Source of the DNA: a virus
IMG/VR virus record: IMGVR_UViG_3300002835_007718
Span: 20,023 to 84,022 of that record
Reading direction: 5' to 3' (one strand)
DNA length: 64,000 nucleotides
The position numbers were made by a program, and so were the translations under genes. Under the pieces are notes generated by a model that saw only the letters and a program-made list of their open reading frames with translations, was not told the DNA's origin and searched no databases. Shown here piece by piece: positions 42,373 to 51,087 of this stretch. Each line of letters begins with the position of its first letter. The stretch's first letter is position 1.

Positions 42373-44075
42373 TATGTCGTTACCATCATATATCCAACAA
42401 CAGTAGTTTCGAATATTGCGCCATCTACTTTATGTTCAATTTCACCCACTACAAAAGTTATGTTACCAGTTCCAACGGAGGCCGGTATTGGGTCAACTGA
42501 AAATGATTGTCCAAATTTTGGATTAAATCCATCTACAGTTACACTTAAATCAATATTATATCTAATAGATATTTTTTTACCAGGTAATTTTGAATTTATA
42601 TATTCGCGAAGTATTTTTTTAAAATCAGTAGAAGTTGAGGTATCATATTTATTACCCATTTCTATAATTTTTTGTTTTAATTTTTCTTCAGATTCACTAC
42701 TATCTATCGGAACTTTTGGAGAACACCCCCCAAATACATTAGATGCCATATTGTTTGGATATTTGCCACTTCCACCTGAAAATGCAATAGCTGCCATATC
42801 AGGATCCATATTAGATGACATATTAACTGATTTTACAGGACTATTAGGGCTTCTTAATGAAAGTATTGAGTTTCCGCTATATGCTATGTCGTATTTTTTA
42901 TTTACAATTTGAAATATATTTTTATTGTCAGGATCCGTTGTTATAACTAACTCAACAACTCCACCACTTAAATTTGAAATTTCTCCAAATAATTTTGATA
43001 GATAGGTGTTTACTGAATATTCACCTTTTTTATCTTTATTAGATTGTTTATTTAATAAATCATCTTCTATTTTTTTTAAAAATTGTGTAGATATCCATAA
43101 ATCGTTAGCGTCACCCATGTTACCTGCTAAGTCTGAAAAATTATTTTTATTTTCTCCGGCAGCGACATAAGCTCCGCCAGACGATGGAAAACATACCATA
43201 AGTGGGTCTGCTGACTTTAAAAATGGGAAGCTATGATATTTACCAGATAAAAATTGATATTGTTTTCCATTAGCAGATTTTGCTATTGCCGTATTGATTT
43301 CTGAAATTACTCTACGTAGTTTAACCACAGTTGCGTAATTTGAAGTATCACTAAAAAATCCGGATTCTACAAACGCATTAATAATTCCAAAATCACCCTT
43401 TGCTTTAGCTGAACCATCTTTTGATGGAATTCCTGCGCCAACTAATTCACCATCTTCGTTACGACTAACCCCTAATTCAGATTGGGCTTTAATATCTAAT
43501 GCAGCAAACAAACTATATCCATTTTTTTCACCAACAGAATCTTTTACAGAACTACCACCATCTCCCGTTGGTAAAGTAATACCCCCAGCCGTTCCAGCAG
43601 CACTACCTATTGCTTTTCCTGTGCAACTCCAAGACCCATCCTCCACATTGTAATTCCAACTAAAATCAAATATTGCAGCTTCAGATATACTAACAGAGTT
43701 TCCTGTATTATATCCAAAATTTACATTTATTAACGCGCCAGGTATCATAAACGAAGTTGCGCAAGCATCAAGTGTTGCTTTATCATAAACATTGTATTGA
43801 AATTCAATTTCCCACAATGCAGCTTCTGACAAATCACCACCACCATGGTTTTTAGTAGTAATGGATGTTAAATATGGGCCTGGAGCATACCTGCCACCAC
43901 GTTTTACATCAGGCGGAGCTCCATTAAAAAAACTTAATGTTTGACTACCAGCGCACGTAAATTGGTTATTGCCTACAGCAGTTACAGTTCCATAGGCTCG
44001 TCTTTTGTAGTTTGTTTGTTTACTACTAGCGGGCCCACTTGGCCAAGATACAAGTCCAGCGTCAAAAATTCCCAT
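42372..44075 (-). CDS. Putative baseplate hub protein (gp27/gpD-like)
   Basis: A 567-residue protein. Near residues 85-150, 'WEIEFQYNVYDKATLDACAT', then IPGALINVNFGYNTG and 'AAIFDFSWNYNVEDGSWSCT' recall the beta-domain of phage D/gp27 hub proteins (PGxxVxVxFGY, FxWxxNxDGxxxC). A Gly/Ser-rich linker (155-190) and a long mixed region follow. Gene order tape measure, tube-cap-like, LysM protein, this gene parallels T-U-X-D of P2-like phages. The family call is tentative. Confidence 0.45.
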   Translation of the reverse strand: MGIFDAGLVSWPSGPASSKQTNYKRRAYGTVTAVGNNQFTCAGSQTLSFFNGAPPDVKRGGRYAPGPYLTSITTKNHGGGDLSEAALWEIEFQYNVYDKATLDACATSFMIPGALINVNFGYNTGNSVSISEAAIFDFSWNYNVEDGSWSCTGKAIGSAAGTAGGITLPTGDGGSSVKDSVGEKNGYSLFAALDIKAQSELGVSRNEDGELVGAGIPSKDGSAKAKGDFGIINAFVESGFFSDTSNYATVVKLRRVISEINTAIAKSANGKQYQFLSGKYHSFPFLKSADPLMVCFPSSGGAYVAAGENKNNFSDLAGNMGDANDLWISTQFLKKIEDDLLNKQSNKDKKGEYSVNTYLSKLFGEISNLSGGVVELVITTDPDNKNIFQIVNKKYDIAYSGNSILSLRSPNSPVKSVNMSSNMDPDMAAIAFSGGSGKYPNNMASNVFGGCSPKVPIDSSESEEKLKQKIIEMGNKYDTSTSTDFKKILREYINSKLPGKKISIRYNIDLSVTVDGFNPKFGQSFSVDPIPASVGTGNITFVVGEIEHKVDGAIFETTVVGYMMVTT

Positions 44076-44078
44076 AAT

Positions 44079-44384
44079 TTATTTTGTATTTAAATTTAAG
44101 TATTCTGTCTCAATTTCATTAATAGAATCAGGATTTGGAATTCTTATTTGTATACCCAATGGAACTACAAAATCACCATATCCGATATTATTAGCTCTAG
44201 CAATTACCCACCAATAAGTAGAATTGCCGTAATACTTAAATGCAAGATTATCCAACCTATCACCAACTTGACCTGTAATATAAATGTCATTAATTGTTGG
44301 TTCAATTATAGGAAAAACAGTTGTAGATAAAAACTTTCTACCACTATTATCTTTTAAAACTTGTATGTTTTTATATCTTTCCAT
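44079..44384 (-). CDS. LysM-type baseplate/tail protein (gp53/gpX-like)
   Basis: A 101-residue protein with GQVGDRLDNLAFKYYGNSTY, then WWVIARANNIGYGDFVVPLG and IQIRIPNP. This is the LysM-like pattern of small tail proteins (T4 gp53 C-terminal part, P2 gpX) that lie near the hub and may touch peptidoglycan or tail-lysin. The 'ERYKNIQVLKDNSGRKFLST' N-terminus is an added strand. Close spacing on both sides fits a baseplate operon. Confidence 0.72.
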   Translation of the reverse strand: MERYKNIQVLKDNSGRKFLSTTVFPIIEPTINDIYITGQVGDRLDNLAFKYYGNSTYWWVIARANNIGYGDFVVPLGIQIRIPNPDSINEIETEYLNLNTK

Positions 44385-44390
44385 ATTCTA

Positions 44391-47156
44391 TTATGCAAAT
44401 TTTGGTAATGATTCAAATGAATATATACTATCACTACTTTTGTAGTAATCTTCGGTTGGTAGTATTGTTAATGATACAGCAATATCCATTCCCATCGCTA
44501 ATTCTGCAAGTTCCCCATCTTGATTTAACTCCCATGACATATCATCTGGAATTGTATAGGTTAACGATGTAATAAGAGTTGGAATGCCAGCGGTGCCATT
44601 TCCCCAAAGTTGACCAAGCCTAAAATAACAAATGTGACCTGTGTAAGTATCACTACCATATGTAGGTAATGTTAATTTTGCAAGAGTTGCAATTTTTTGC
44701 CACATTGTTTTCATTTCAGAACGCGATTGAGCATAAGCTTTAAAATTAAATGAAAGGGTTCTTTCAAATTCCTCATACATATAAGACTTATCTGCTCTTC
44801 CAGGATATTTGATACCATTCCATGAAGGTGAAAATGTTTCAGTAATACCATTTACAGTTCCTCTGAATTGTATAATTCTATTTAGGTCTGGAGTTCCATT
44901 ACCTCTATCATACGTAAAAAACAAATGAACAAAATCTTGTCCAAGTGTATTATTATATAAACTTGAGTTTATAGGGTCGGCGTTTCCAAGTGTATTATCA
45001 TATTTTGTAGAATCTGCCCCAAATAATCTTTTTAATGTTTTTTCACTACGAGGTAGTGGTTTTGGCAATTTATATTTAGATTCTCTCGATTGTTTAGAAT
45101 ACTCATAGTCCGAGCCTCCAAGTATATTTTGTTTAAATGCATCTCCATCATCCAATTCGTCATACATTTCTCTAAAGTCAGTAGCACTTCTTCTTATAAG
45201 TTTGGCGTTTTCAGAAATTAATCCATATGAGATTGCTTGATAATCTGCAATATCAGGCTGACCTGCAATTAAACCTTCCGATTTTAATAGATTTTTTTTA
45301 CGTTCCAAACTTGATGGAGCTACACCAAAGGTTGGCTCTCCGTTATTTGCGTTATCAATTGGGATTGGGGATTGTTCAATAGTTTGGTTAACCACACCAA
45401 ATTTATTAGCTTCATCTACATTTACTGGTAAATCATCTTTATAAGTATTAAATTGAGATGGACTGCCGGGTAAACCAGGCGACACGCTTAAAGGTTCATA
45501 TTTTTGTGAAAATAAAGCCTTTTGATGTGCTAATGTTTTTTCATTGCTTTCAAATGTATTTGAAAATCTTGTTGTGTTTGTTAATCCAATTCCGTATAAT
45601 GAATCAAACCCACCAGTTCGGGTTTGGGTAGCAAAAGGTAAGCCTGTAATTGTTGCCGTTGCGCTAAAAATATGATTACTATATAAGCCTAATAATTTAT
45701 CATCATAACCACTATCTAGCACGTTTTTATAAACACCGGTTGGGTCGCCTGGAAATAATCCATGCCGCGATGGTCTAAATCCAATATGCTGTCCTAATGT
45801 AGTCGCAAGTAAATTTACAGGTGTCCAAAGTGTTCCGTATTTATTTGTTCTTTGAGAACCAAATTGTCTAACAGCCCACAATAAACCTTTTACTGATAAA
45901 AAGAATGCACCAAGTCTAAGTGTATCAGCTACTGCACGAACAGTTGATGCTACAATACCACCTCTAATAAAACCATCGTCAATTCCAAGTCCAAAATCCC
46001 AAAATTCTGGTTCACCTTTGGTTATTTTTTTTCGTTGTATACCTCTTAAAATATACGGAGCTCTTATAATATTTAAAAAATTTGGGGAATCATCTTTTAA
46101 ATTATATTTTGCATACATTTTATCTAAAAATGATGGAGAGCTTCGTTGCTCCATTAATTTAGAAATACTCGTATAAGATTCTTCGTATTTATTACCATCT
46201 GGAGTATATCTTTGGGTATTTCCAGTTTCTTTGCCTAGCTTAAATTCTTTATAACCAGGTCTAAATGATAATCCTTCAAAATTACCATTAAAGTTTCCAT
46301 ATAATGAATTTTTGTTGTCAAATTGAGTTTGTGTAGAATTTACACCAACAAACGAAGATGTTGATTTGTGTTTCAAAAATGGAGAAAACCCAACTGCATT
46401 GCTATTTTCTATAAAATCAACATATTTTAGTTCTTTTGCTTGAAAAACTAAGCCAGGATTAAAAGAAAATTTTACTGGAGTAGTTTGACCAACAAATTGT
46501 GGAGATGCGTCAAATTTTACTGGAGTAGTTTCACCTAAAAATTGTGTAGATGAATCAAATTTTAATGGACTTGTTTCACCCAAAAATTGTGTAGATGAAT
46601 CAAATTTTAATGGACTCGTTTCACCTAAAAATTGCGGAGATAACGATGCCTGTAATTGTGTTGTTTCACCTAAAAATTGTTGCACAAACTTAAATTTTTC
46701 AGGAGTAGTTTGACCTTTAAATTTTTCTACGTTTGAGTAATCTTGAGGGGAGGTTTGACCTTTAAACCTATCACCTTGAACAACATCAGCTGGTGTAGTT
46801 TCACCTTTAAATTTATCTCCTTGTTGAACTACATTTGGAGTGGTTTCTCCTAAGAATCGTTCTAATAAAGAAATTTTGTTTGGAGTAGTTTGACCTAAAT
46901 AATTTGAAGAGTTATCAAATTTTACTGGAGATGTTTCTCCTAAAAATTTTGATGAATTATCAAATTTGTTTGGGTTAACACCTTGTTTAGGAGTTGTAAG
47001 ATTTGACTTTGGGGCAGAGGGGGTTGAGTCCACAAATTGTGATAGTGGAGTTTGATTGGTTGATGTTGGAATTTGCACTCGCTTTTTGTCAACAAGTGGA
47101 TTTTCCACTGGTTTTCTAAATTTAGACAAATCCGATTTTAAATCTTTTAACGCCAT
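44391..47156 (-). CDS. Baseplate tail-tube-cap-like protein with eleven 15-residue repeats
   Basis: A 921-residue protein. Residues 71-235 are eleven exact-period 15-residue units, consensus F-L/K-G-E/Q-T-T/S-P-x-K-F-D-x-S-x-Q. Residues about 390-440 include a hydrophobic glycine-containing segment ('GFIRGGIVASTVRAVADTLR'). The C-terminal 200 residues ('FFTYDRGNGTPDLNRIIQFR', 'LSFNFKAYAQSRSEMKTMWQ', IATLAKLTLPTYG, CYFRLGQLWG, SLTYTIPDDMSWEL) follow the pattern of T4 gp48/gp54 tube-baseplate proteins. It follows the tape-measure gene, as expected for a tube initiator. The N-terminal repeats have no T4 counterpart. Confidence 0.6.
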   Translation of the reverse strand: MALKDLKSDLSKFRKPVENPLVDKKRVQIPTSTNQTPLSQFVDSTPSAPKSNLTTPKQGVNPNKFDNSSKFLGETSPVKFDNSSNYLGQTTPNKISLLERFLGETTPNVVQQGDKFKGETTPADVVQGDRFKGQTSPQDYSNVEKFKGQTTPEKFKFVQQFLGETTQLQASLSPQFLGETSPLKFDSSTQFLGETSPLKFDSSTQFLGETTPVKFDASPQFVGQTTPVKFSFNPGLVFQAKELKYVDFIENSNAVGFSPFLKHKSTSSFVGVNSTQTQFDNKNSLYGNFNGNFEGLSFRPGYKEFKLGKETGNTQRYTPDGNKYEESYTSISKLMEQRSSPSFLDKMYAKYNLKDDSPNFLNIIRAPYILRGIQRKKITKGEPEFWDFGLGIDDGFIRGGIVASTVRAVADTLRLGAFFLSVKGLLWAVRQFGSQRTNKYGTLWTPVNLLATTLGQHIGFRPSRHGLFPGDPTGVYKNVLDSGYDDKLLGLYSNHIFSATATITGLPFATQTRTGGFDSLYGIGLTNTTRFSNTFESNEKTLAHQKALFSQKYEPLSVSPGLPGSPSQFNTYKDDLPVNVDEANKFGVVNQTIEQSPIPIDNANNGEPTFGVAPSSLERKKNLLKSEGLIAGQPDIADYQAISYGLISENAKLIRRSATDFREMYDELDDGDAFKQNILGGSDYEYSKQSRESKYKLPKPLPRSEKTLKRLFGADSTKYDNTLGNADPINSSLYNNTLGQDFVHLFFTYDRGNGTPDLNRIIQFRGTVNGITETFSPSWNGIKYPGRADKSYMYEEFERTLSFNFKAYAQSRSEMKTMWQKIATLAKLTLPTYGSDTYTGHICYFRLGQLWGNGTAGIPTLITSLTYTIPDDMSWELNQDGELAELAMGMDIAVSLTILPTEDYYKSSDSIYSFESLPKFA
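46452..46946 (-). repeat. Eleven 45-bp in-frame repeats (15-residue FLGETTP units)
   Basis: Units begin at residues 71, 86, 101, 116, 131, 146, 161, 176, 191, 206 and 221 of the protein at 44391-47156, with no indel between them. Units 8 and 9 are identical at the protein level. Divergence among the others shows the array is old and kept under selection. Confidence 0.9.
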
Positions 47157-47165
47157 GTATTACCT

Positions 47166-49322
47166 TTACCTCATTTGGTCTCTATAACCCTGCATACGAG
47201 AATTTTTCTTATTCATTGTTGATATAACTTTATCATCAATAACTATCTGAACTGGTTGATTTTGAATATCAGAACGTAATCCTTTAATTTCTTGTAATAA
47301 TGCGTCAGATGAACTACCTTCAGGTGAATCAACACTACTTTTATCACCACCATCACCACCCATTCCAAGTGCGCTTGTAATTAAAGGTAACATCATACCA
47401 AGAACCAAAAGAGTTGGTAAAAACAATGTTACCGCTGCGAGTCCAACTGACATTGCAAGTAACCCTACCCCTAATAACCCAAAAATACCTGCGAGAGCTA
47501 TAAGACCTGGTGCAATTAATACCAAAGCGGTTAATTGTGTGGTTAATTCACCCATCATTCCAAATCCGGTAGCAATTTCTTGAATCGCTTTACCAAGAAC
47601 AAATAATGCGGATGCGATTACTAACATAGCAGCGGCACCAGCAATAATAGCTACTGCGCCTACACCTGACATCATAATAGTTCCAACTAATGCAAGAGCA
47701 CCAACAAGGGCCAACATAGATACAACTGCCATACCAACGGCTTCCCAAGAAACACTCATAAATTCTTGAACTGCTTTACCAAATACAAATACCGAAGCCG
47801 CTACTAATACAAGAGCAGCGCCACCTGCAATTAGTTTTTTGGCATCAATTTTTTCAATAGCATCGGTCATACCGCTAAACATACTACCGCCACCAGCAGC
47901 GCCACCAGCACCACCACCAGCAGCACCAACACTTTTTGATAAATTTTTCATCATAAAATATTGACCTATCATTTGAGCTAAAAGTGGTAAAGATGACATA
48001 GCACCTTGTTTGATAGTATTAAACATTGCTTTTTGAGCTGCTTCTTGTTCTTGAATAGCAATGGCTTGTTCCGTGGTCGTAACACCAGTTTCTTTCATTA
48101 TTTTATCTAAAGCTTCTTGTTTAGTAACCATTTCAGTAAGTTGGTCTGATGTCATACCATATGATTCCGCTAAAAATCCAATTTGTTTAACACCCATGTT
48201 TCCAAGTTGTTCGGAAGTTAGTCCAGCCTCTTTCATTGCCTCTGCCATTTGCTCCATACCTTGAGCTCTATCACCATATTGGATTTCCATGGCAGCGTTT
48301 CTCATCTTTTCAGTATCACCTAACATTTCGCCTAAACCAAATTGTCTGGCTTTCATTTGGGCTCTTAAAGATGATTCGACATCTAACATATTTGATGACA
48401 TATCCTCCATTAAACCCATTGACATACCTTGTTTTTGTAATTGTGCTGTTTTTTGAGCAAGATATTTTAATTCTTCTTTTGATTTACCCACCATAGCAGT
48501 CATATTTGAAGACATATCTTTCAAAACCGCAGAAGCATTAACTCCCGCATCTTGAGCAATTGCTTGGATTTCAGCAGTTAATTCAGAAGCATTGCCTGAT
48601 GCTGATTGGAATATGGAATTCATTTGGGCAGCACCCTCGACTCCCATAGCGCTTAATTTTGTAATATTTTTTTGCATATCAGCTGTAATTACAGCCGTGC
48701 TTCCATAATATTCGGAAGCATCTTTTGCAGCATTTGCTAAGGCTTCACCACCATACAACAACCCCTCCATGGAAAGCATAGCAGACATGGTTTGTGCTCC
48801 CAATCTTGCAGATTCTGCGGCAGTAGCACCAGTTTGGGTATAAAGTTCTTTTGCAAGACCAACAGTAGATTCAAATGCTGAAGTAATCATTTCCGATGCT
48901 TTTTTAGCAAGAACCATACCGGCCCCAAACGCAGTTCCAGCCTTCAACATATCACCAAGAGTTCCCAATGACCCTAATAGATTATCTTTAAAGTCTTTGG
49001 TGAGGTCTTTTATTTCTTCTTCTTTATCTTTTTGTTGTTTTTTTAATTCAAGGATTTCCTTCATCCTATCTAACTGTTCAATATAAGTTTGGTTTACAGT
49101 ATCACCACGTTGAATTTGTTCTAATAACAAATCATCAATAGCTTTTTGGATACTTTCAATTTGATTTCCAAGCTCTTTTTCTTCTTGTAATTTATCTAAC
49201 AGCTGTGTTTTAACATCACGACCTTTTTCAGATAAAAAAAGATGCGTCTTTACACTATCTACAAGAGCGTTTTGAAGATTTATCTCACTTTGAAGTTGTT
49301 CTTTTCTATCACTAACAGCCAT
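47166..49322 (-). CDS. Tail tape measure protein
   Basis: A 718-residue protein: residues 1-110 are coiled coil (rich in E/K/Q, 'LKKQQKDKEEEIKDLTKDFK'), 110-430 are Ala/Met-rich helical ('KDMSSNMTAMVGKSKEELKY'), and 440-680 alternate Gly-rich loops and long hydrophobic stretches ('ALVLVAASVFVFGKAVQEFM', 'AVAIIAGAAAMLVIASALFV'), as in many tape-measure proteins whose hydrophobic part helps DNA cross the inner membrane. At about 0.15 nm per residue the length predicts a tail near 105-110 nm, typical of T4-like tails. Confidence 0.82.
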   Translation of the reverse strand: MAVSDRKEQLQSEINLQNALVDSVKTHLFLSEKGRDVKTQLLDKLQEEKELGNQIESIQKAIDDLLLEQIQRGDTVNQTYIEQLDRMKEILELKKQQKDKEEEIKDLTKDFKDNLLGSLGTLGDMLKAGTAFGAGMVLAKKASEMITSAFESTVGLAKELYTQTGATAAESARLGAQTMSAMLSMEGLLYGGEALANAAKDASEYYGSTAVITADMQKNITKLSAMGVEGAAQMNSIFQSASGNASELTAEIQAIAQDAGVNASAVLKDMSSNMTAMVGKSKEELKYLAQKTAQLQKQGMSMGLMEDMSSNMLDVESSLRAQMKARQFGLGEMLGDTEKMRNAAMEIQYGDRAQGMEQMAEAMKEAGLTSEQLGNMGVKQIGFLAESYGMTSDQLTEMVTKQEALDKIMKETGVTTTEQAIAIQEQEAAQKAMFNTIKQGAMSSLPLLAQMIGQYFMMKNLSKSVGAAGGGAGGAAGGGSMFSGMTDAIEKIDAKKLIAGGAALVLVAASVFVFGKAVQEFMSVSWEAVGMAVVSMLALVGALALVGTIMMSGVGAVAIIAGAAAMLVIASALFVLGKAIQEIATGFGMMGELTTQLTALVLIAPGLIALAGIFGLLGVGLLAMSVGLAAVTLFLPTLLVLGMMLPLITSALGMGGDGGDKSSVDSPEGSSSDALLQEIKGLRSDIQNQPVQIVIDDKVISTMNKKNSRMQGYRDQMR

Positions 49323-49340
49323 CAGAAATCCTTAAATGGG

Positions 49341-49580
49341 TTATTTACCTAAATTATAAGCTTTATCAAAAGCATTTGCTAATTTACGAAGTTTATCTTT
49401 TTCATCTTGCGTAGGGGCGCTATTAATGGTGTCTTCGATTTTATTTTTAATATTATCAAGGTCTTGTTGGAGTCGTTGTTTTAATTTTGTTTTTTTACTA
49501 ACAAACAAATCAAAGATTCCCTCCGATAGCCCGGCGGATTTAAATACTTCTTTAAGTTTTGATTTTTTAATTGTATTCAT
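49341..49580 (-). CDS. Small helical hypothetical protein before the tape measure
   Basis: 79 residues from ATG 49580, preceded by AAGGAATG and the late-type motif at 49605. It is lysine-rich and helical ('KKTKLKQRLQQDLDNIKNKI', 'EKDKLRKLANAFDKAYNLG'). No family recognised. Its place between the chaperone-like pair and tape measure suggests a role in tail assembly. Confidence 0.62.
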   Translation of the reverse strand: MNTIKKSKLKEVFKSAGLSEGIFDLFVSKKTKLKQRLQQDLDNIKNKIEDTINSAPTQDEKDKLRKLANAFDKAYNLGK

Positions 49581-49604
49581 AATACATTCCTTTACATCAT
49601 ATAG

Positions 49605-49612
49605 TATAAATA
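49605..49612 (-). promoter_or_regulatory. Late-type motif TATTTATA
   Basis: Minus-strand CTATATTTATAC, 25 bases before the ATG at 49580 and immediately after a terminator hairpin. The same core lies 16-38 bases before six other late genes. Confidence 0.5.
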
Positions 49613-49616
49613 TAGA

Positions 49617-49641
49617 AATACCCAACAAAGTGTTGGGTATT
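49617..49641 (-). terminator. Rho-independent-type hairpin after the gp26/51-like genes
   Basis: A perfect 11-bp inverted repeat (AATACCCAACA / TGTTGGGTATT) with a 3-base loop. On the minus strand the hairpin is followed by TTTCTATATTTATA. It lies 3 bases past the stop of the downstream frame and separates it from the next late unit. Confidence 0.65.
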
Positions 49642-49643
49642 TA

Positions 49644-49853
49644 CTATTTTCTTGTTTTTGAACGAATTTTGGCAGCTTCTGTGTCATGAGCCTTCTTTTC
49701 ATCCGTTTTGAATTCTATAATTTTGTTAATATAAAACTTTCTAACCCATATTGGAAAGTTGTATACATCGGAAAAGGTAAATCCACCATTTCCATGATAT
49801 ATTAAATCAAAAATATGTGAGTGGAGATGCTTTCTGTAACTAGGACTTAGGCC
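49644..49853 (-). CDS. Downstream frame of the tail-assembly chaperone (gp51-like), reached by frameshift
   Basis: A 69-residue open frame, GLSPSYRKHLHSHIFDLIYH, then GNGGFTFSDVYNFPIWVRKF and a charged tail ending SKTRK. There is no start codon between its upstream in-frame stop and this sequence, and its first codons overlap the last codons of the gp26-like gene. The phrase FFGLSPSYR is completed only if ribosomes shift at the T7 run (49854-49860). Strong coding character and absence of a start point to a fusion product of about 354 residues. Confidence 0.7.
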   Translation of the reverse strand, partial: GLSPSYRKHLHSHIFDLIYHGNGGFTFSDVYNFPIWVRKFYINKIIEFKTDEKKAHDTEAAKIRSKTRK

Positions 49854-50712
49854 AAAAAAAGGTCACATCCATAGGCAGTAGCATTTCCCTCCTTTCCCCA
49901 GTTTCCTCTGATACAAATTCCCATGTAAGGTCAATATCAGGAATAACTTCATTAATATATCCACGAAGAGCTTTAGAATCAACTGCGAATAATTCATTAT
50001 CAACAAAATGATTAATAGTTCGTTGTTCATGGTCACCATCTACCGAAAGAATCATCGCCTTTAAACGTGTTGTAAGTTCTCGTGAGGTTTCGTCTTTTAA
50101 CTTACGATTTGCCTTTTTTATCTCCTCAACCTCATGTTTAACTTTTCTATCTTTAGATTCAGTCATAGCCATGAATGTAATTTTACGATTTGATGTAGGT
50201 AATGTAAATTCAAATTCATTTTTATGAAGTTCTACTTGAGCAGACCCATCATATTCTTTATTTTCAAATTGAGTTAAATCAATAATATCTTTTTGTTTAT
50301 TATTTGAAAATGGGTCTTGAATTTCTACTTCATAGTCTTTACCATATCCGAGAATACGAGCTGCAATCATAATTGCGTTTTTATCACCACTTACTAAATC
50401 AACATATTTGATTGGTTGACCTTCGCCATTAGAGATGATAAGCGATTGAAACAATCGGTCAAGAACTGACCCATCTTTGATATATGATTGCGTTGTAAGA
50501 ATATCTTCTTCTTTTGCAGTCATATATTTCATTTCAATTTTACCTGTCGAAAGGGGATTGTCTTTTGAGTAAACAAGCCCTTTCGATGGTAAGTCAATAA
50601 TTTCAGTTGGAAATTTATAATCACGAACTTGTTGAACTTCGTGTTCATTTCTCAACTGAGAAACGATGTCTTTATTTGACATCCCTTTATAGTCATCTTG
50701 TAAATCTACCAT
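49840..50712 (-). CDS. 26: T4 gp26-like baseplate/tail-assembly protein (zero frame)
   Basis: A 290-residue protein with 'FPTEIIDLPSKGLVYSKDNP', KIEMKYMTAKEEDILTTQSY, DGSVLDRLFQSLI and, later, 'ELTTRLKAMILSVDGDHEQR'. This is the pattern of T4-type baseplate hub assembly proteins (PSKGxxY, MTAKEEDIL). It sits between tail tube and tape measure, where long-tailed phages encode G/GT tail-assembly chaperones. It ends LPMDVTFFWPKS in the zero frame, while a shift at TTT TTT T gives ...TFFGLSPSYR. Confidence 0.65.
   Translation of the reverse strand: MVDLQDDYKGMSNKDIVSQLRNEHEVQQVRDYKFPTEIIDLPSKGLVYSKDNPLSTGKIEMKYMTAKEEDILTTQSYIKDGSVLDRLFQSLIISNGEGQPIKYVDLVSGDKNAIMIAARILGYGKDYEVEIQDPFSNNKQKDIIDLTQFENKEYDGSAQVELHKNEFEFTLPTSNRKITFMAMTESKDRKVKHEVEEIKKANRKLKDETSRELTTRLKAMILSVDGDHEQRTINHFVDNELFAVDSKALRGYINEVIPDIDLTWEFVSEETGERREMLLPMDVTFFWPKS
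49854..49860 (-). other. Probable programmed frameshift site (T7 slippery run)
   Basis: Zero frame reads ACC TTT TTT TGG CCT AAG TCC TAG. A +1 (or -2) shift after TTT TTT gives GGC CTA AGT CCT AGT TAC and opens the 69-residue downstream frame. A -1 shift meets TAA two codons later, so only +1/-2 works. A homopolymer sequencing error is the alternative. Confidence 0.65.
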
Positions 50713-50728
50713 AACTTTTTGATTTTAA

Positions 50729-50983
50729 TTAAGATAATTCAATTGAATAATTACCATCAGAGCCTACTAATTTAGATACTCCTGGTTGAAATCCTTCAGG
50801 CATTTCAATTTCTAATGAAATACAATCCATGTATGAAGTGTCCCAACCGCTAAGTGGCAATTGCCATTCTGTGGTGGCTACATCGATTGTTTTAAAGCCG
50901 GTGTCAGCTGCATCTACAAATGAACCCACTCCGTTTACATACTCAACGACATTGGTTTCTTTTCTTCTTACAAAATTTGTCAT
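50729..50983 (-). CDS. Small hypothetical tail-module protein
   Basis: 84 residues, beta-rich, with 'GSFVDAADTGFKTIDVATTE' and 'MDCISLEIEMPEGFQPGVSK'. AAGGAAAA precedes the ATG and a late-type motif lies 30 bases upstream. No family recognised. Transcribed as the first gene before the gp26-like gene. Confidence 0.62.
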   Translation of the reverse strand: MTNFVRRKETNVVEYVNGVGSFVDAADTGFKTIDVATTEWQLPLSGWDTSYMDCISLEIEMPEGFQPGVSKLVGSDGNYSIELS

Positions 50984-51012
50984 TATTTTTCCTTATTATT
51001 TGTTAACTTATA

Positions 51013-51020
51013 TATAAATA
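51013..51020 (-). promoter_or_regulatory. Late-type motif TATTTATA
   Basis: Minus-strand TTTACATATTTATATA, 30 bases before ATG 50983 and downstream of the tail-tube terminator. The flank TTTACATATTTATA is identical to that at 54334 and 35003. Confidence 0.5.
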
Positions 51021-51042
51021 TGTAAATAAAACTTTTTAATAC

Positions 51043-51068
51043 AAAAAAACCCCACCGAAGTGGGGTTT
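51043..51068 (-). terminator. Rho-independent terminator after tail tube gene
   Basis: Stem AAACCCCAC / GTGGGGTTT with loop TTCG (on the minus strand), followed by TTTTTTGT. This is a classic GC-rich stem, stable tetraloop and T-tract, 20 bases past the gp19 stop. It is the strongest terminator visible and suits a highly expressed tube gene. Confidence 0.9.
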
Positions 51069-51087
51069 ATCATTTTTTAATCTAAAA

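Noticed and set aside
42262-42912. Long plus-strand frame of 216 codons opposite the hub-like gene
   Set aside because: It is antisense to a well-supported baseplate gene, has no ribosome-binding site and no recognisable domain.
49840-49860. -1 frameshift at the T7 run
   Set aside because: A -1 shift leads to TTG GCC TAA and stops at once; only +1 or -2 opens the downstream frame.
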